Shown here: positions 11,222 through 23,160 of the stretch, piece after piece
Layout: each line of letters begins with the position of its first letter
Numbering within the stretch: position 1 is the stretch's first letter
NCBI GenBank assembly: GCA_013398275.1
Contig: VZSE01008843.1
Coordinates: forward strand, 248,953 to 312,952
Origin: Promerops cafer
Taxonomy: Eukaryota > Chordata > Aves > Passeriformes > Nectariniidae
Length of the DNA stretch: 64,000 nt
Direction of reading: 5' to 3'
Notes under the pieces: model-generated
What the model saw: the letters and a program-made list of their open reading frames with translations, nothing else
The model's database searches: none
What the model was told of the DNA's origin: nothing
Made by a program: the position numbers and the translations under genes

Positions 11222-11662
11222 TCTATCATAGTATCAATTAAGTTGGAAAATATGTCTAATATCATCAAGTCCAACCATCAACCTAGCACCAACACCATGT
11301 TCACCATATAAACCACGTCCTCAAGTGCCACATCCACAAGTTTTTTGAACAATTGCAGGGATGGTGACTCCACCACTCCCCTGGGCAGCTAGTTCCAATG
11401 CTTTACAACCTATTTCATGAAAAAAAAAGAAGCCCCAATGTTTAAATTTAAACTTCCCCTGATGCAACTTGAGGCAATTTCCTCTCATCTTGTCACTTTT
11501 TACTTGGGAGAAGAGGCTGACCTCCACCTGGCTACAACCTCCTTTCAGGCAGTTGTAGAGTGAGGGAAGGTCTTCCCCAAGCCTCCTTTTCTCCAGGTTA
11601 AACACCCCCATCTCCCTCAACTGGTCCTCATAAGATTTGTGTTCCAGCCCCTTCACCAGCTA
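11222..11662 (-). repeat. CR1 LINE fragment, 3' end, antisense
   Basis: From left to right it shows the inverted CR1 tail ('tatcatagtatcaatt'), 'atatcatcaagtccaacc', 'ggtgactccaccactcccct', 'aatttcctctcatcttgtca' and 'ttctccaggttaaac'. It is diverged, with an A-run near 11418. The element is in antisense and truncated on the right. Confidence 0.9.
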
Positions 11663-13851
11663 TAGAAAGCTAAAATTCTACCAGATTAAGGCAGAAGTGC
11701 TCAGTGTGGCCACTGTCTCTACTGTTCCTTGGAAAAAAGCTTCCCACACTCCAGTGATGGTAGCCGTTTGTCCCTTTGGCTTAAAATCCCCAAGTCCTGT
11801 CTGTGGTGACTGTCATCACACTAATTGAGAAACAATTCTAAGGAAGTGGCCCCATTTTCAAGATATTATCTTGGAAAAAGAACAGTTGTCTTGTGGAAAC
11901 AAGCTGGACCAAGAGTTATATCTTAGTGCAGCAGAAAGCAGTCCTTAGATCCTCCTCAGGCAAGCTGTCAGAGACACACACAACTTTTTTGTATGTGTTT
12001 GTGAATATTTAAAGAAGCATTGCTCAAAATGTCTTTTTTTTTTTTACTTATCTTACCCCACACAGACTTAGAAGTTCTCTGTATCTTATGAAATAAACCC
12101 ACCAGGCACAGCTCCATTTCAGAAAACAGCTTTTCATTAAGGTGCAACTCTCCCCTGCCTTGCTCTCAGAGCACTAACCTTACATTTGGCATGTCTCTGA
12201 ATTTGGAAAATAGTATTATGAGTCTGGCTGTTGTCTGCCAGTATGATTTTTACACCTTTACTGTCTTGCTTGGAAATTTAGTGTCTCTGATATGCAGAAG
12301 GTATCAGTGTGTATCTTCAGTGAGGAGCTTCTCATGGAACAGACTGGAGTTGGAACAAGACCCCAAGGCAACTTGATGCACTTGCTATGGGAGCTTCAGG
12401 CTTGCTTGGCAGAGGGGCATGCCCTGAGGGTGGGATCACCAGGGGGCATGTAACCCTCCCCACTCTTGGAGGAGACCAGCTGGCTTTACAAGGCAGCTCT
12501 TCCGCAGGGTGAAACTTGGTGCCACTGGGACTGGTGCCACCTGCTGTGCTGCTGGCACCCTCACTCAAACAGTGAGATGTGGCACACTGCCACCCTTGCC
12601 CAAGGGTTAAGTTAAGGGCAAAACCAGGAGAGATTTGCTTGTTTTGAAAAGTATCTCTTTCACAGTCCCTCATCTCTACAAAGGGAACCCATCCAAATTT
12701 GCCTTTGTTACTTTTGTATCTGATCAGACTTCAGTTGACAACTCTAGTTCTTGGAGCTGGAAATTCTGTTATTAGGGCACTGACTCTTTTCTGAATATTA
12801 AAAATCTCTTGCTTTTATAGCTGTCAGAATCAATCTTTCAGATCTCCCCTCCAGCTGCTGTGCTCTCTTGTGAGCTGATTGCTACTCCTGGGCAGGTGTC
12901 AGCAATGTTTTGCCTGGCACCACGGATATTGACTTACAAGGAAAGGAGGATGTTTCTGCATCTTGGATCAAGTCCTGTGTTTTGTTTATAGTACTCTCTT
13001 CTGTCAGAAAAAAATGCTGCATAACACTTTCCCCTTTCTCCAAGAGAGAATAGGGTCGTGCTCAGTAACCTTGAGTATAGACTTGTCGTATCTAGTAAGC
13101 TCATTAGAGCCTGATCTGCTCATTACCTGGAGACTGTTGAAGGCAAGACCAAAATATTTCAGAAGTCAGTGAGGGCAGCATGCTTCCCTCTGAGTAAGCA
13201 TGGGAATGTTGTTCAGCACATGTATTTGAACTGATTGCTGAAGCTGATATCTTCTTACTGTGGGTTACAAAGCTTGTGGCTTCTCATAATCTGTAAAAAA
13301 CATGGCATTTGTATGAACAGGCTTGTCAGTGGTAGTTCCCTTACCCAAAGCCAACAGGACTCTTCCATCTGTATAGCAGAGCCCTTTCCTTAGAGCCATC
13401 AGTCATCACTGTCTAAGAGTCTAGCAGAAAGTGAGTAAAAACAAAATTTTATTTCTTACTCATCCCTTCCCCAAGGAAATTCTTTCACAGGTTTGACAGC
13501 CCTTCCCAGTCCACTTATAGCTCCTATTGAATTTCAACTTCCTGTACAAAATTGTTGGGACATAATATGGTTAACAAGATGTTCTTCCTCAAAGGCCACA
13601 GGACAATGGATCCTTGTCAATAGTACATGGTGAAAGATTTCAAACCTGATGAGGGATCTTTAGGGCATGCAGCAGGCACCCAGAGAGTGTCTTGGGTTGA
13701 GAGAATTAAAATTGCTTTGGATTTTTTTCAGGAGGTGCAGAACAAAGCCACAGCACTGGCATTATCATTAAAGATGTCCTTCAGCCTGCCCAGTTGGCTA
13801 TTTCAGGAGGCATAAGTGATGTAAACATCATGGCAGAGAGACTAAAACACT
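11663..13851. other. Intron stretch, no feature seen
   Basis: A T-run lies near 12031-12045 and a moderately GC-rich patch at 12370-12600. I recognise no exon or mobile element. Confidence 0.5.
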
Positions 13852-14327
13852 TGTTGTGGTTTAACCCCAGCCAGCAACTACACACCACTCTCTCCCTCCC
13901 CCACCAGTGGGACTGGGGAGAGAATTGGAAGTGTAAAAGCTGGAAAACTCATGGGCTGTGATAAAGACAGTTTAATAGGGAAAGCAAAAGCCATGCACAC
14001 AAAACAAGGAAATAATTTCCTGCTTCCCCTGGGCAGGCAGGTGTTCAGCCATCTACAGGAGAGCAGGGCCCTGTCACATGTAAGTGTGACTTAAGAAGAC
14101 AATCGACACCACCCCAAGTATCACCCCCTTCCTCCTTGTTCCCCCCACTTTTTATACTGAGCATGATGTCATGTGGTCTGGAATATCCCTCTGGTCAGTT
14201 GGGGTCACCCTGTCCTGGCTGTGTCTCCTCCCAACTTCCCATGGACTCCTGTCTTCTCGCCACCATGGCTGAATGAAAACCACCCAAGACACAGCCCCTA
14301 CTGGCCCAAATCAGACACCACTCCACA
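13852..14327 (-). mobile_element. Solo LTR of an avian endogenous retrovirus
   Basis: It starts TGTTGTGGTTTAACCCC on the + strand, which is the LTR's 3' end. Near 14150 the - strand reads CAGTATAAAAAGTGGGG, a clear TATA box, so the LTR is in antisense. The right end lies near 14327 ('ccactccaca'). It is related in several blocks to the LTR at 8980-9550. I saw no target duplication and no viral coding region. Confidence 0.75.
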
Positions 14328-17300
14328 CCAAATGGAGTAGTGTTTATGTAGGCTCATGCTATCGTTCTCAGTGGGTAACTTAACAGCTCCCCATCACTTG
14401 TGGGATTTGTATCTTTGTCTAAACAGGATGGAGATTTGTCACTTGGCTTCTTTCACCAGGATTCTCTAGGTGCACACTGAAAACCAGTCTGTTAGCCGGG
14501 GTGCACCACACCATGGTGAATGGCAAAAGTTACATCCTCTTGGTTTAGCTGAACAGAGATGAACCTTTCATTAAGGTGGTGACTTGGTTTCTGGGCTTGC
14601 CTAAAAATAAACAAGGTGCTGACTGGCATGGTTATATATTCACTGCTTGACCTATCAAAGGAGACAGTGGCAGGGAAAGGACACAAGTAACTTTCAGATG
14701 ACATTGCATTAATTTGTAGCAATGCTGGAATTTCCATTGTGATGCTTCCTAAGGATGTTGCAGGCATCCGGCAAAGGCTCTGCTTGTTCTTTCCTTTTAC
14801 ATTTGCCCAGAACCAGAGACAGATGCTGTAAAATGGAGTAATTAAATGTGCTGATTTCTTGTAAAAAATGGTTACTGTAGTTCATTTCATAGTTTGGGGG
14901 TAAGGGGGATCTTTAAACATATCTTCACTCTGCTTCTGTAATTTGAAGGTGGCCTTTTTTCTCTTTTTTTTGGTGTTGGTTTGCGGAGGGTTTTTTTGTT
15001 TGTTTGTTTTTTTCTTTCTTCTTTTTAAAGCATAAAGTTTATTTAAGAACTTTGTAGGCAAAAATATTTTGCAATGCCAAACATCTTCTGTTGTGTGTTC
15101 AGAGCAGGACTTTCTTTGCTCTTCAGCTCAGAGTGCTTTAGACAGAATGGGAGAAAGACATGAAGGAGAACTGTGTTGTACTTAGCAGAATTAGAATAAG
15201 CCCACAAGCACATGGTTTGTACTTTTTAATTCCAAGAGCCTGAATCTGATCTCACTCCTACTAATCTGTAAAAGGATTATTCCTGATTTACACCATCCTG
15301 AATCAAATCAGAATCTGGCCCTGAAAGCCTGTTTGTACCTCAGACATTGTCCCAAGGCAGCTGACCTGCAAATATGAAAAGGAGACCTGAGTTCCTGTGG
15401 GTTAACTGTTTAAATTTGTCAAGCTAAGTCAACTACGGCTTGTTTAGCAGGGAAATGGTACTGCAAAACCTCAGGCTTGAACCCATTTACCTCTATTGGA
15501 CTAATAGGAGGTAATCAGGGAATCCTCTTTGGTACAACACAGTGCTCTGTATTTGCATAGCACCTTTCATCTGAGGATATTAAATAACTACTTCATTGCA
15601 CTTCTGGAAGCTGTTCAGCCAGACAAATCTCTTTAATGACCTGCCATGGCTCTGGTTGCTAGCAGTGAAGCAAAAATAAGTTAGTACATTGAGTCTCTGG
15701 TCATGAGTGGCATCTGTAAGAACAGGTCTGCAACCTAGAACAGTGTGAAGCTGTTAGCTGAAAATACTGGGATTTCTGGAAAAAAGGCTATGTCATACTT
15801 AGCTGCTGAGAAGAAAATTGATTTTTATTAGCACAGGTTCGGTTAGTGTTCACTGAGACAGGTTCCAAAAGCAAATGTACAGTTTCAGCGTGGGAAAGCA
15901 CAGGTTGCCTTTAAGTCATCATGCCAACTCCTTTATGGCCCCAAATTAATATTATTTTTGTTCATGTTTTGGTTGTCTATATGCTCATTTCTAAGGCTAT
16001 GTTTATGTTGCGATTAAGGGAAAGTTGAAAACGCCTCTTCATGGGACTGCTCTAAAGGAAACTGGTATATTATTATGTACCTGTGCATATTCTCAAATGA
16101 ACACGTCATGTTTGTCATTCTGCAAAGCACAGTTTTGGTGTAGTGACACATTTGCACAGTGTTTGAACATACTAAATGCAGCCGTACAGTGGGAACCAGA
16201 TGGGTAGCCTCATGCAGTGGCCCACCTATTTCCTTTTAGATTTTGTTCTTGAATTCTGTTATCAGCTCAAATTTCTTGGTAACTCTCTGTTTGCCATGTC
16301 AATTTGAGATGCTCCAAGCTTTAGACTACAGTAGTTAGATGACTGTGGAGGGTCCTGTCTTTATGGACTGTAGGATGCCTACATCCCATAATTCACCCAG
16401 CACAATGGAAAAAAAACACTGAACTTCTGGCACACTTATCAAAAAGGCTCAGTATAGGAAGATTTTGCTCACACTGGTTCAGTTATCCCATGCAAACACC
16501 TGCTCCTTCTCTGGAGCTGAGCCTTTTTTTCCTTTCCAGCCTGAAAGCATGGATATGACATTAAATATATTGAACCAACTTTGACATGCACAGTCATTTG
16601 TCTGGAAAATACTTCTAATTTTCCTTACAATGAGTAAGAAAGTCTGCTACTTCCTCAAAGGTGTATTCAGTTTTATTGCTAGTCACTCCAAGTTGTTAGC
16701 CATGGCTGATGTAAACCATGCCTGTCTATCAGCAGAGACTGGAGGAGCTAATGACTGCATTCCTGGAGGTGAGACTTCATTGATTCAAGCTGAAACAGCT
16801 GGTGAGCGATGCTCTGAGGAGTTGGCATTAGAATAAAAAACCCAGTTGGCTTTGTGTCTATAGTTTATATGATTAGCCCAGGAAACTCTGTTGTGAGATC
16901 TCTGCATTTTTCTGTTTTCCACAAAATAATAATCATCATCATCATCTCAGGTCCACATCTCTGTACTTTTCCATATTTACCTGATATAAACCAGAGTAAG
17001 TGTCATGTAAGCAAATATGGGATTTACTGGGGGAATGAGAACTCCTGGTTAATCACCACACTCTTCAGCAAAGCTCTCCCTTTCTTCAGTCTCGCCTCTG
17101 CAGCAATGTGTGCATCAGCCTGGGTCCTGTTCAGTGAAAAAGAGTGATACTGGACCGTCCTTTGAAGCTTTTGCTGTTTGAGTGAATCAAATTCTCTAAA
17201 AATTCTCTCCATCTACATAGCTGCTATAGGGTAAGAGATGTTTTTCCCTGTTTGTCTCTGCTCTCAGCTGGTCCCACAAAATCTGTTGCCACAGCACATG

Positions 17301-17985
17301 TAAAGGTGGAGAAATTTTAAATACACCACATACCAGATATAAAATCTACTGCCTTGCTGAACTGGGTAATGTTGCTTAGCTGACATTTCTGCAGTGCAGG
17401 AAAAGCTGCATATTACTGCCCAACCACTTTGTAATTTTCTGTTATTTCTAAAATGGATGCCAGCAATTGGAAATATTGAGTAATTTTTAATTGAAGTGAT
17501 ATGATCAGTGGGTGATTAGTTTTTGGAGTGCCTTGGATGTATGCTGTGTTGTAGAGACAAGCCATCTGGAGCAGGGCTGTGGTTTAGCTGCTGTAATGAG
17601 TACCCATGGACTGCAGTGCCAAAATGACCAGGTTTATTACATCGATGAAGATCTTGAGTAATTCAATTCATTTTCACAGATCTAAATGAACTAAAATGAG
17701 AACATAATTTGGCCTGAAGTTTTAGTTTGATGCTCTCAATTATTAAACCAAGGATCATCAATGCATTTTCTACTATGCTTAAAATAACCAGCCACAGCAA
17801 ATCAGGCTATTGAATTCCTCTGCCTGCAGCTTTTACCAAATCTACCATGGCCAGGATTTCACCACGTTTTGCCTGGATGGCTAGTGTGACTTCATTCGGT
17901 GCTTCTTGTATTTTCTGCTCCTCTGACCTACAAGCATCACACTCTGCCTCTGACCTTGGGGATAGGCTGTCAGGGGAGAAGAATC
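14328..17985. other. Intron stretch with possible very old repeats
   Basis: T-rich runs occur at 14955-15025 and a short ATC/AAT microsatellite at 16926-16947. At 15240-15325 and 15540-15600 there are segments resembling ancient amniote repeats, reported under findings. No exon was recognised. Confidence 0.45.
15241..15324. repeat. Possible ancient amniote palindromic repeat
   Basis: The left part reads GAATCTGATCTCACTCCTAC and the right part ATTTACACC, AATCAGAATCTGGCCCTG. The two arms are imperfect complements of one type of old element that I remember as common in turtles and crocodilians ('gatttacaccagtgtaa' style). The match is from memory and is diverged. Confidence 0.35.
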
Positions 17986-18175
17986 CTAGAACCACAGAAT
18001 GATTTGTGTTGGAAAGGACTTTTAGAAGTCATCTAGTCCCACCCCCCTGCAATGTGCAGGGACACCTTCCACTCAGTCAGGTTGCTCAGAGCTCTGTCTA
18101 AGCTGACCTTGGACGTTTCCAGGTGTGGAGCACCCAGCACTGCTCTGGGCAGCCTGTTGCAGTAATACTCTCACT
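17986..18175 (-). repeat. CR1 LINE fragment, 3' end, antisense
   Basis: The inverted tail 'cctagaaccacagaatgatt' is followed by 'tgttggaaaggacttttaga', 'tcatctagtcccaccccc' and 'gtgcagggacaccttccact'. This is a typical short CR1 3' end in antisense, with the rest lost by 5' truncation. Confidence 0.92.
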
Positions 18176-19857
18176 ACTGGGGATTACTGGGCAGATGAGT
18201 CCCACCATAAATCTGTGTTAGTCACAAAGCTTGCAGCTTGCATTGCTGCAGGGTACCTGCAGCAGCTCTGTTTGTGTTGCCAGGCTTGTAGCTGCTGGAC
18301 TTAATTACCCTCAAATGAAGACTGATTTGTGGTATCACACCAAAATTAATCCTCTCTCTTCCTGAAATTTTCATTACACCATCTTTTTGCTAAGTCTGAT
18401 CATTCATGGTGATGTACAGCCCTGAAACTTGAATCCGAAGTGCTGCCTTGTAGTCAATGTATCAAGGGATGTTTGGAGCAGTGAGGGTTACTGGAGGAAG
18501 TGACTGGAAGAGACTGGAAGAAAAAAAAAAAAACAAACAACCTTTGAGAATGCTTTGATCTGAAATCAAATATCTGCACCAAGGAGGCAGTGTATTTTTA
18601 GGAAGAGGGCACAGGCTGCATGTAAGTAGATGCATTCTATTTGATGTGCGGAGATCAAGGAGTCGGAGTCTTTAACTGCTCATCTGGCCATCTTGTCTTC
18701 CCTCTTAATTTTTCCCTTGTGTTTTAAAATTGTTTTTCCCACTTGTTCTGTGAGACATTCTTATGCAAAGCCAAGTCTCCTGCAACTCAAGCAAACTTGT
18801 TTGTGGCACAACAAGAGCAAAGAGGTATCAGAGTTTAGGTTTTGCATAAAAACACATCACTTATTTCCCTTTTTTCTCCCCAAGTTTGTTATTAAATGAG
18901 CAGTACTTTAATGAAGCATTTAATGGAGAAAACAAAACAACACAACTTCTGTATCCTCCAGATTGTTCCCAAATCCCTGAATGAAAAATTATTTAGAGAT
19001 TAAAGCCCTTGCTGTTTCCTGTGTCATTGCAAAGCAATAATGAGCAGAACTTGAAAAGCTCTGCTCTCTCCTGGTTCGGAGTACCAGCCTCTATCACAGC
19101 ATCAAACAGCCATGCCAGCACTTTTTCATGGTACCAGCTGATTAAGTTTCATAGCAGATTCTCCCTCAATTTAATGCTGCTAATGATTATATGAATGAGA
19201 CTTACAATATAAGCACAAGTTTGAAATCTAAGCTTCAGCACTGGAGCTTAAACAATCTGCACAGGCTGTTGAGAATGTAAGCATCAGTTTAAAATTGTCA
19301 AGTTTTCCAGTTTTTATTGCAATTTCCCCAAAGCCACGCAATCCATAGCAGACCCAGGAATAAATTTCAGGAATCAGGTTCTTGCTGTAAGCAGGGACAA
19401 GTGGCGTGCCCTGAGCACTGGCACATGAAGAACAAGCCAGTGGTCTCTCTCTCAGCAAGAGGTGAGTCACTTGGGTAATTCCTGTTTTTAACAGTAGAAC
19501 TGGATTCATGCTTCAAGCAGCTTCAGACAGCCAAAGAGGAATAAACTTCAGGTTAAAACCTTGTGTTTTGTGTCATTACTTTCTTCGCCTTCCTTTTTAC
19601 CCCTGCAGTGACAGTGTGTCAGAGGGTAACAATGGGAAAGGGAGCTTTGCTGCGTGTGGGAATAATAAAAACCAGCAAGGTCTACACTGTGGGGTCCCAG
19701 TCTGCAACAAGAGAAATAGAGCACTTGCTTTGCCTTCTGATGTACAGCAAAGAAAAACAGAGGCAGGTTTAGGCGGAACTTTAACTAAATGGTTTAGGTT
19801 TTGCAAGCTATAGCCTTGTAGCCTTTAATGTACTGAATGAGAAAAATGAGTGGCTCA
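18176..19857. other. Intron stretch, no feature seen
   Basis: An A-run followed by CAAACAAACAA lies at 18521-18541. There is no recognisable exon or mobile element. Confidence 0.5.
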
Positions 19858-20052
19858 CTTACTGTGGGGATGGTGAGACACTGGAACAAGCTGCCTAGAG
19901 AAGCTGTGGATGTCACATTCCTGGAAGAGTTCAAGGCCAGGTTGGCCATGGGGCTATGACTAACTAGCTCTAATGGAAGGTGTCCCTACCCATGGCAGGG
20001 GTTTGGAACAAGATCTCAAAGGCTCCTTCCACCCCAAGCCGTTGTGTGATTA
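19858..20052 (+). repeat. CR1 LINE fragment, 3' end
   Basis: It contains 'gatggtgagacactggaaca', 'ctgcctagagaagctgtgga', 'ttcaaggccaggttggccat', 'ggtgtccctacccatggcag' and 'ggctccttccacccc', in the order of the CR1 3' end. Sense orientation, about 195 bp. Confidence 0.92.
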
Positions 20053-22023
20053 ATAGCTCTTGATATGTAGCAGACATGGTTACAGATGACAGTACATGAC
20101 TGACAGTGTGCTGAGAGTGGGTGTCCCTCAGCAGGATTTGCTGTCAGCGTGGCAAAGATGTGGGACATTGTTCGAGGCTTTATCCAGCTGGGGTGCTGCT
20201 GCCTCCCTGCCATGAAAGCAGAGGTGAGACCCAGCCACGATGACCCTTGAGCAGAGAAGGGTGCATCGGTGCAGGAGTGAATCAGCCCAGGTGCTCAGCA
20301 GTGCCCCATGGGATGGGAGTTTGGAGAGCTGCCAGGCCCAAAGTAGCAGCAAAGGTGTCATCCTTTTAAGCAGAAAGCCTTGGTGGCCCGAGGAATTTCT
20401 GCTGCCCAGGCAGCTCCATAACCTGAGGTGCTGTACAGTCTGCAGTGACTCTGGTGACTGCTCAGAGATGTTATTCTCCTACTGTACCTGACATGCAGTG
20501 ATGGGGAGTGGAGGGAGCTGCCACCATGGAGCTCCTCTTCTCTAGCAGAATGAAGCCTATCACTGTTTTATCTCTGTCTCCTCTTGGTCCCAGTGCTGGG
20601 AAGGGGGGTTGAAATGTGGCAATTGTACCTGTGCCAGGGAAGGTGGTTTTAGGTTTTCAGGGCTTCCTGAACATTGCAGCTCTAGTACATTTTGTCCCCA
20701 GACATGTCTTTATTTTTCATTTCTGTGGTTTTTCAGGCAAGGCGGCTCAGAGCACTGTCTTCCTGGGTGTCCTAGGTTGGTGGTGAGGACAAAAAGGGAC
20801 AAGAGAAAGCTGGCAATTGGAGCCAGTGGTCAGAGGAGCCAAGAAAACAAACAGCTAGGAAAAACACCTGGCTTCTGGGACTTATTTCCTTAAGAAGCAA
20901 AGTGGAGAGCAAAAACATGTGGGGTGACTAAGATATGAAGGAAAACCATGCTCATGTTTGGCGACAGTCCCTGCCTTTCAGCACTGAGGGTAGGGCTTGG
21001 TTTCTCCATCTTGCTCCAGGGCTAGTACATGTGTGGCTTTCATGGACAAGACTCCCACTCCATCTGCCCCTTCTCCTTGCTGCTGGCTGACAGAGCCACT
21101 GGCAGAATCAATACTGGAAATAATACCCTGCTGCGACCCCATAATGTAAAAACAGTCTTACAGAAACAAGTCTCCGGGGGAATTGGATCTTCATTTTCTT
21201 TTAAGAATACTCCAGTTTCTCTCAATCAGGAGAAAACTGCTCTCCTTATGAAATGAAAGGCGGTGAGTGCATGGAGAACAGGCATGGTACAAGGTGAAAA
21301 CAGTTCATGTTCCTTTTGGAGCAAGGAGAGTTTCCTGTGCTAGAACTTCCTTAGAGTGCAGATCAGCATTGGGTACATCTGACAGAGTACAAGCATCTGT
21401 AAAACATGTGCTGCTGTCAGACCTGGTGATCTGTCCTCCTTTTATGGGTCACAATGAGAAAGAGGTACTTTAGTATGTCATTTATCTCATTTAGAGGAGG
21501 CATTGGAAAAACAGGCTCTGGAGGGGGGACTTCCTCTGTGCTGACTGTTCAGGAAGCTTTGATGACTTGCTCTGGCGTTGAGGTGTGACGTGAGATCGGC
21601 TGGGTCCTGCCCCAGCACAGCTGGGAGTGAGATCTTAGCTGGGGATGCAAGTGCCAGAGGGCAGAGGCTGGGGTGTCTAAATGTGGGAGCTAATGCTGGG
21701 TCTGTGGTTACCTTCTTCTGTGGAGAACTGAAGCACCAAGGTAGTGCCCATCCAGTAACCTGATGGGAGACTTTCAGAGCCCAAACAACACTGAGTTGTC
21801 TGCGCCTTAATGAAAGTTAGTGAAGGCCATGCTGTCTTGCTTCTTTTATGTAATTAAAAAATGCCAAACCAACAAAAAACATATATATATGTATATGTGT
21901 GTGTATGTTATCTTTTGAAAAATACCTAACACATAGGTGTTCCTTTTAGACGAATGTGCAAGAGATGGAGAAGCTTCCTTATGGTCCAAAATGAACAGGA
22001 TTTGCTCTTCTTTCTGTAGGAAG
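20053..22023. other. Intron stretch, no feature seen
   Basis: A short AT/GT microsatellite lies at about 21880-21907. No exon or classified repeat is visible. Confidence 0.5.

Positions 22024-22105
<82 letters not shown>
22024..22105 (+). repeat. Uninterrupted 82-base A tract
   Basis: A pure run of 82 A bases. No AATAAA-type signal lies in the 35 bases before it, and no flanking duplication is seen, so there is no support for a processed gene copy. CR1 elements do not end in poly-A, so it is not a CR1 tail. Exact length is likely unreliable in the assembly. Confidence 0.95.
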
Positions 22106-22108
<3 letters not shown>

Positions 22109-22648
22109 CTAGCCTGGTTGACTGACATGTGTCCTGCAGAACCAAGGACCCAGACTTTTCCGTAAAGCCTTGATACATGAAACAGAGTCAAAACCCAAAT
22201 ACTCAATTGTGCTTAGATCCATGGCTCATCTGAAAACTGGCTGGTGCCTTCCTGCTGCCTACACCCCCTGTGCACTGTCATGGATAGGTGGTCCAGACTG
22301 ACCCGATCCCAAGTGCCCACACGTGCAGTGAGTGAACCCTTTCCAAAGTGTTTTTTTTTCCCCACATGAGGAAACAGCTTCCTTAAGTATTTATTACTTT
22401 GCCTTGTCTCCTGATTGAAAGGATACTGTGAGCCCTCTGCACAGGGCAAATGTTAGGGTGTTCTTCTTTTTCTCAAATGAAAGTATAGCAACATTCAAGT
22501 TCCAGTGGAGCAGTGATGTTTCATCAAAGTCTAGTTGACCCTGAAACCTGCTACTGTGTTATAGTTTTGAGTAAACCAGGAGAGCAGGGTTTCTGATACA
22601 CCAGGTGCTGTCTCTCATGTTTGGGCTGTATTGCTGCCTCCATAGGGT
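22106..22648. other. Intron stretch, no feature seen
   Basis: Sequence between the A tract and the LTR. No exon or repeat was recognised. Confidence 0.5.
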
Positions 22649-23160
22649 TGTGAAAAACGAGGTTCACTTCTGGTAAATTATAAAAGGTTTAATAAGAATA
22701 AAGACAATAGGAGACAAACATAAAGCAAAGGATTAGTACGGCCGGGTGCCTTGGCATTCAGCCAAGAAGCACAGCTACTAGGGTTGGAGACATTCATTAA
22801 ATACCTTTTCCATTGCCCCAACCTGTTGCATATTCATAGGGTTACATGCCTTAACTTATACATTACTCAAACATTTCTTTGAGTTTGGGTGTTTTAGCTT
22901 ATCATCAATAAATTTTGGGTGACTTGTTTTTCTTGAGAAGAGTTATGTGTCTTTCTCCCCTCTTCCAGGCATTTCCTCCCATCTGCTGTTCTGGTTTGTG
23001 TTACTGTTATCATAGATAAACCAAGAAGAAGATAACCTTACATATTTTAGTCACACAAAGGACCCACACAGCTAGCAATACATACTTAACTTACAAGATT
23101 GCAAACGACCAAAATCTTACATACAAATGCGAAAGCCAACCTTATTATATATTTATAGCA
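22649..23160 (-). mobile_element. Solo LTR of an avian endogenous retrovirus, 512 bp
   Basis: It starts TGTGAAAAACGAGG and ends TTTATAGCA. On the - strand it shows a leader-like block, then TTTATTCTTATTAAACC (polyadenylation-type signal) and the terminal CTCGTTTTTCACA, so it is antisense. The flanks are AGGGT (22644-22648) and AGGTT (23161-23165), a 5-bp target duplication with one mismatch. It belongs to a different family from the other LTRs here. Confidence 0.8.

Noticed and set aside
21846..22206. Open frames with long poly-Phe or poly-Lys
   Set aside because: They are the translation of the 82-base A tract and have no other protein character.
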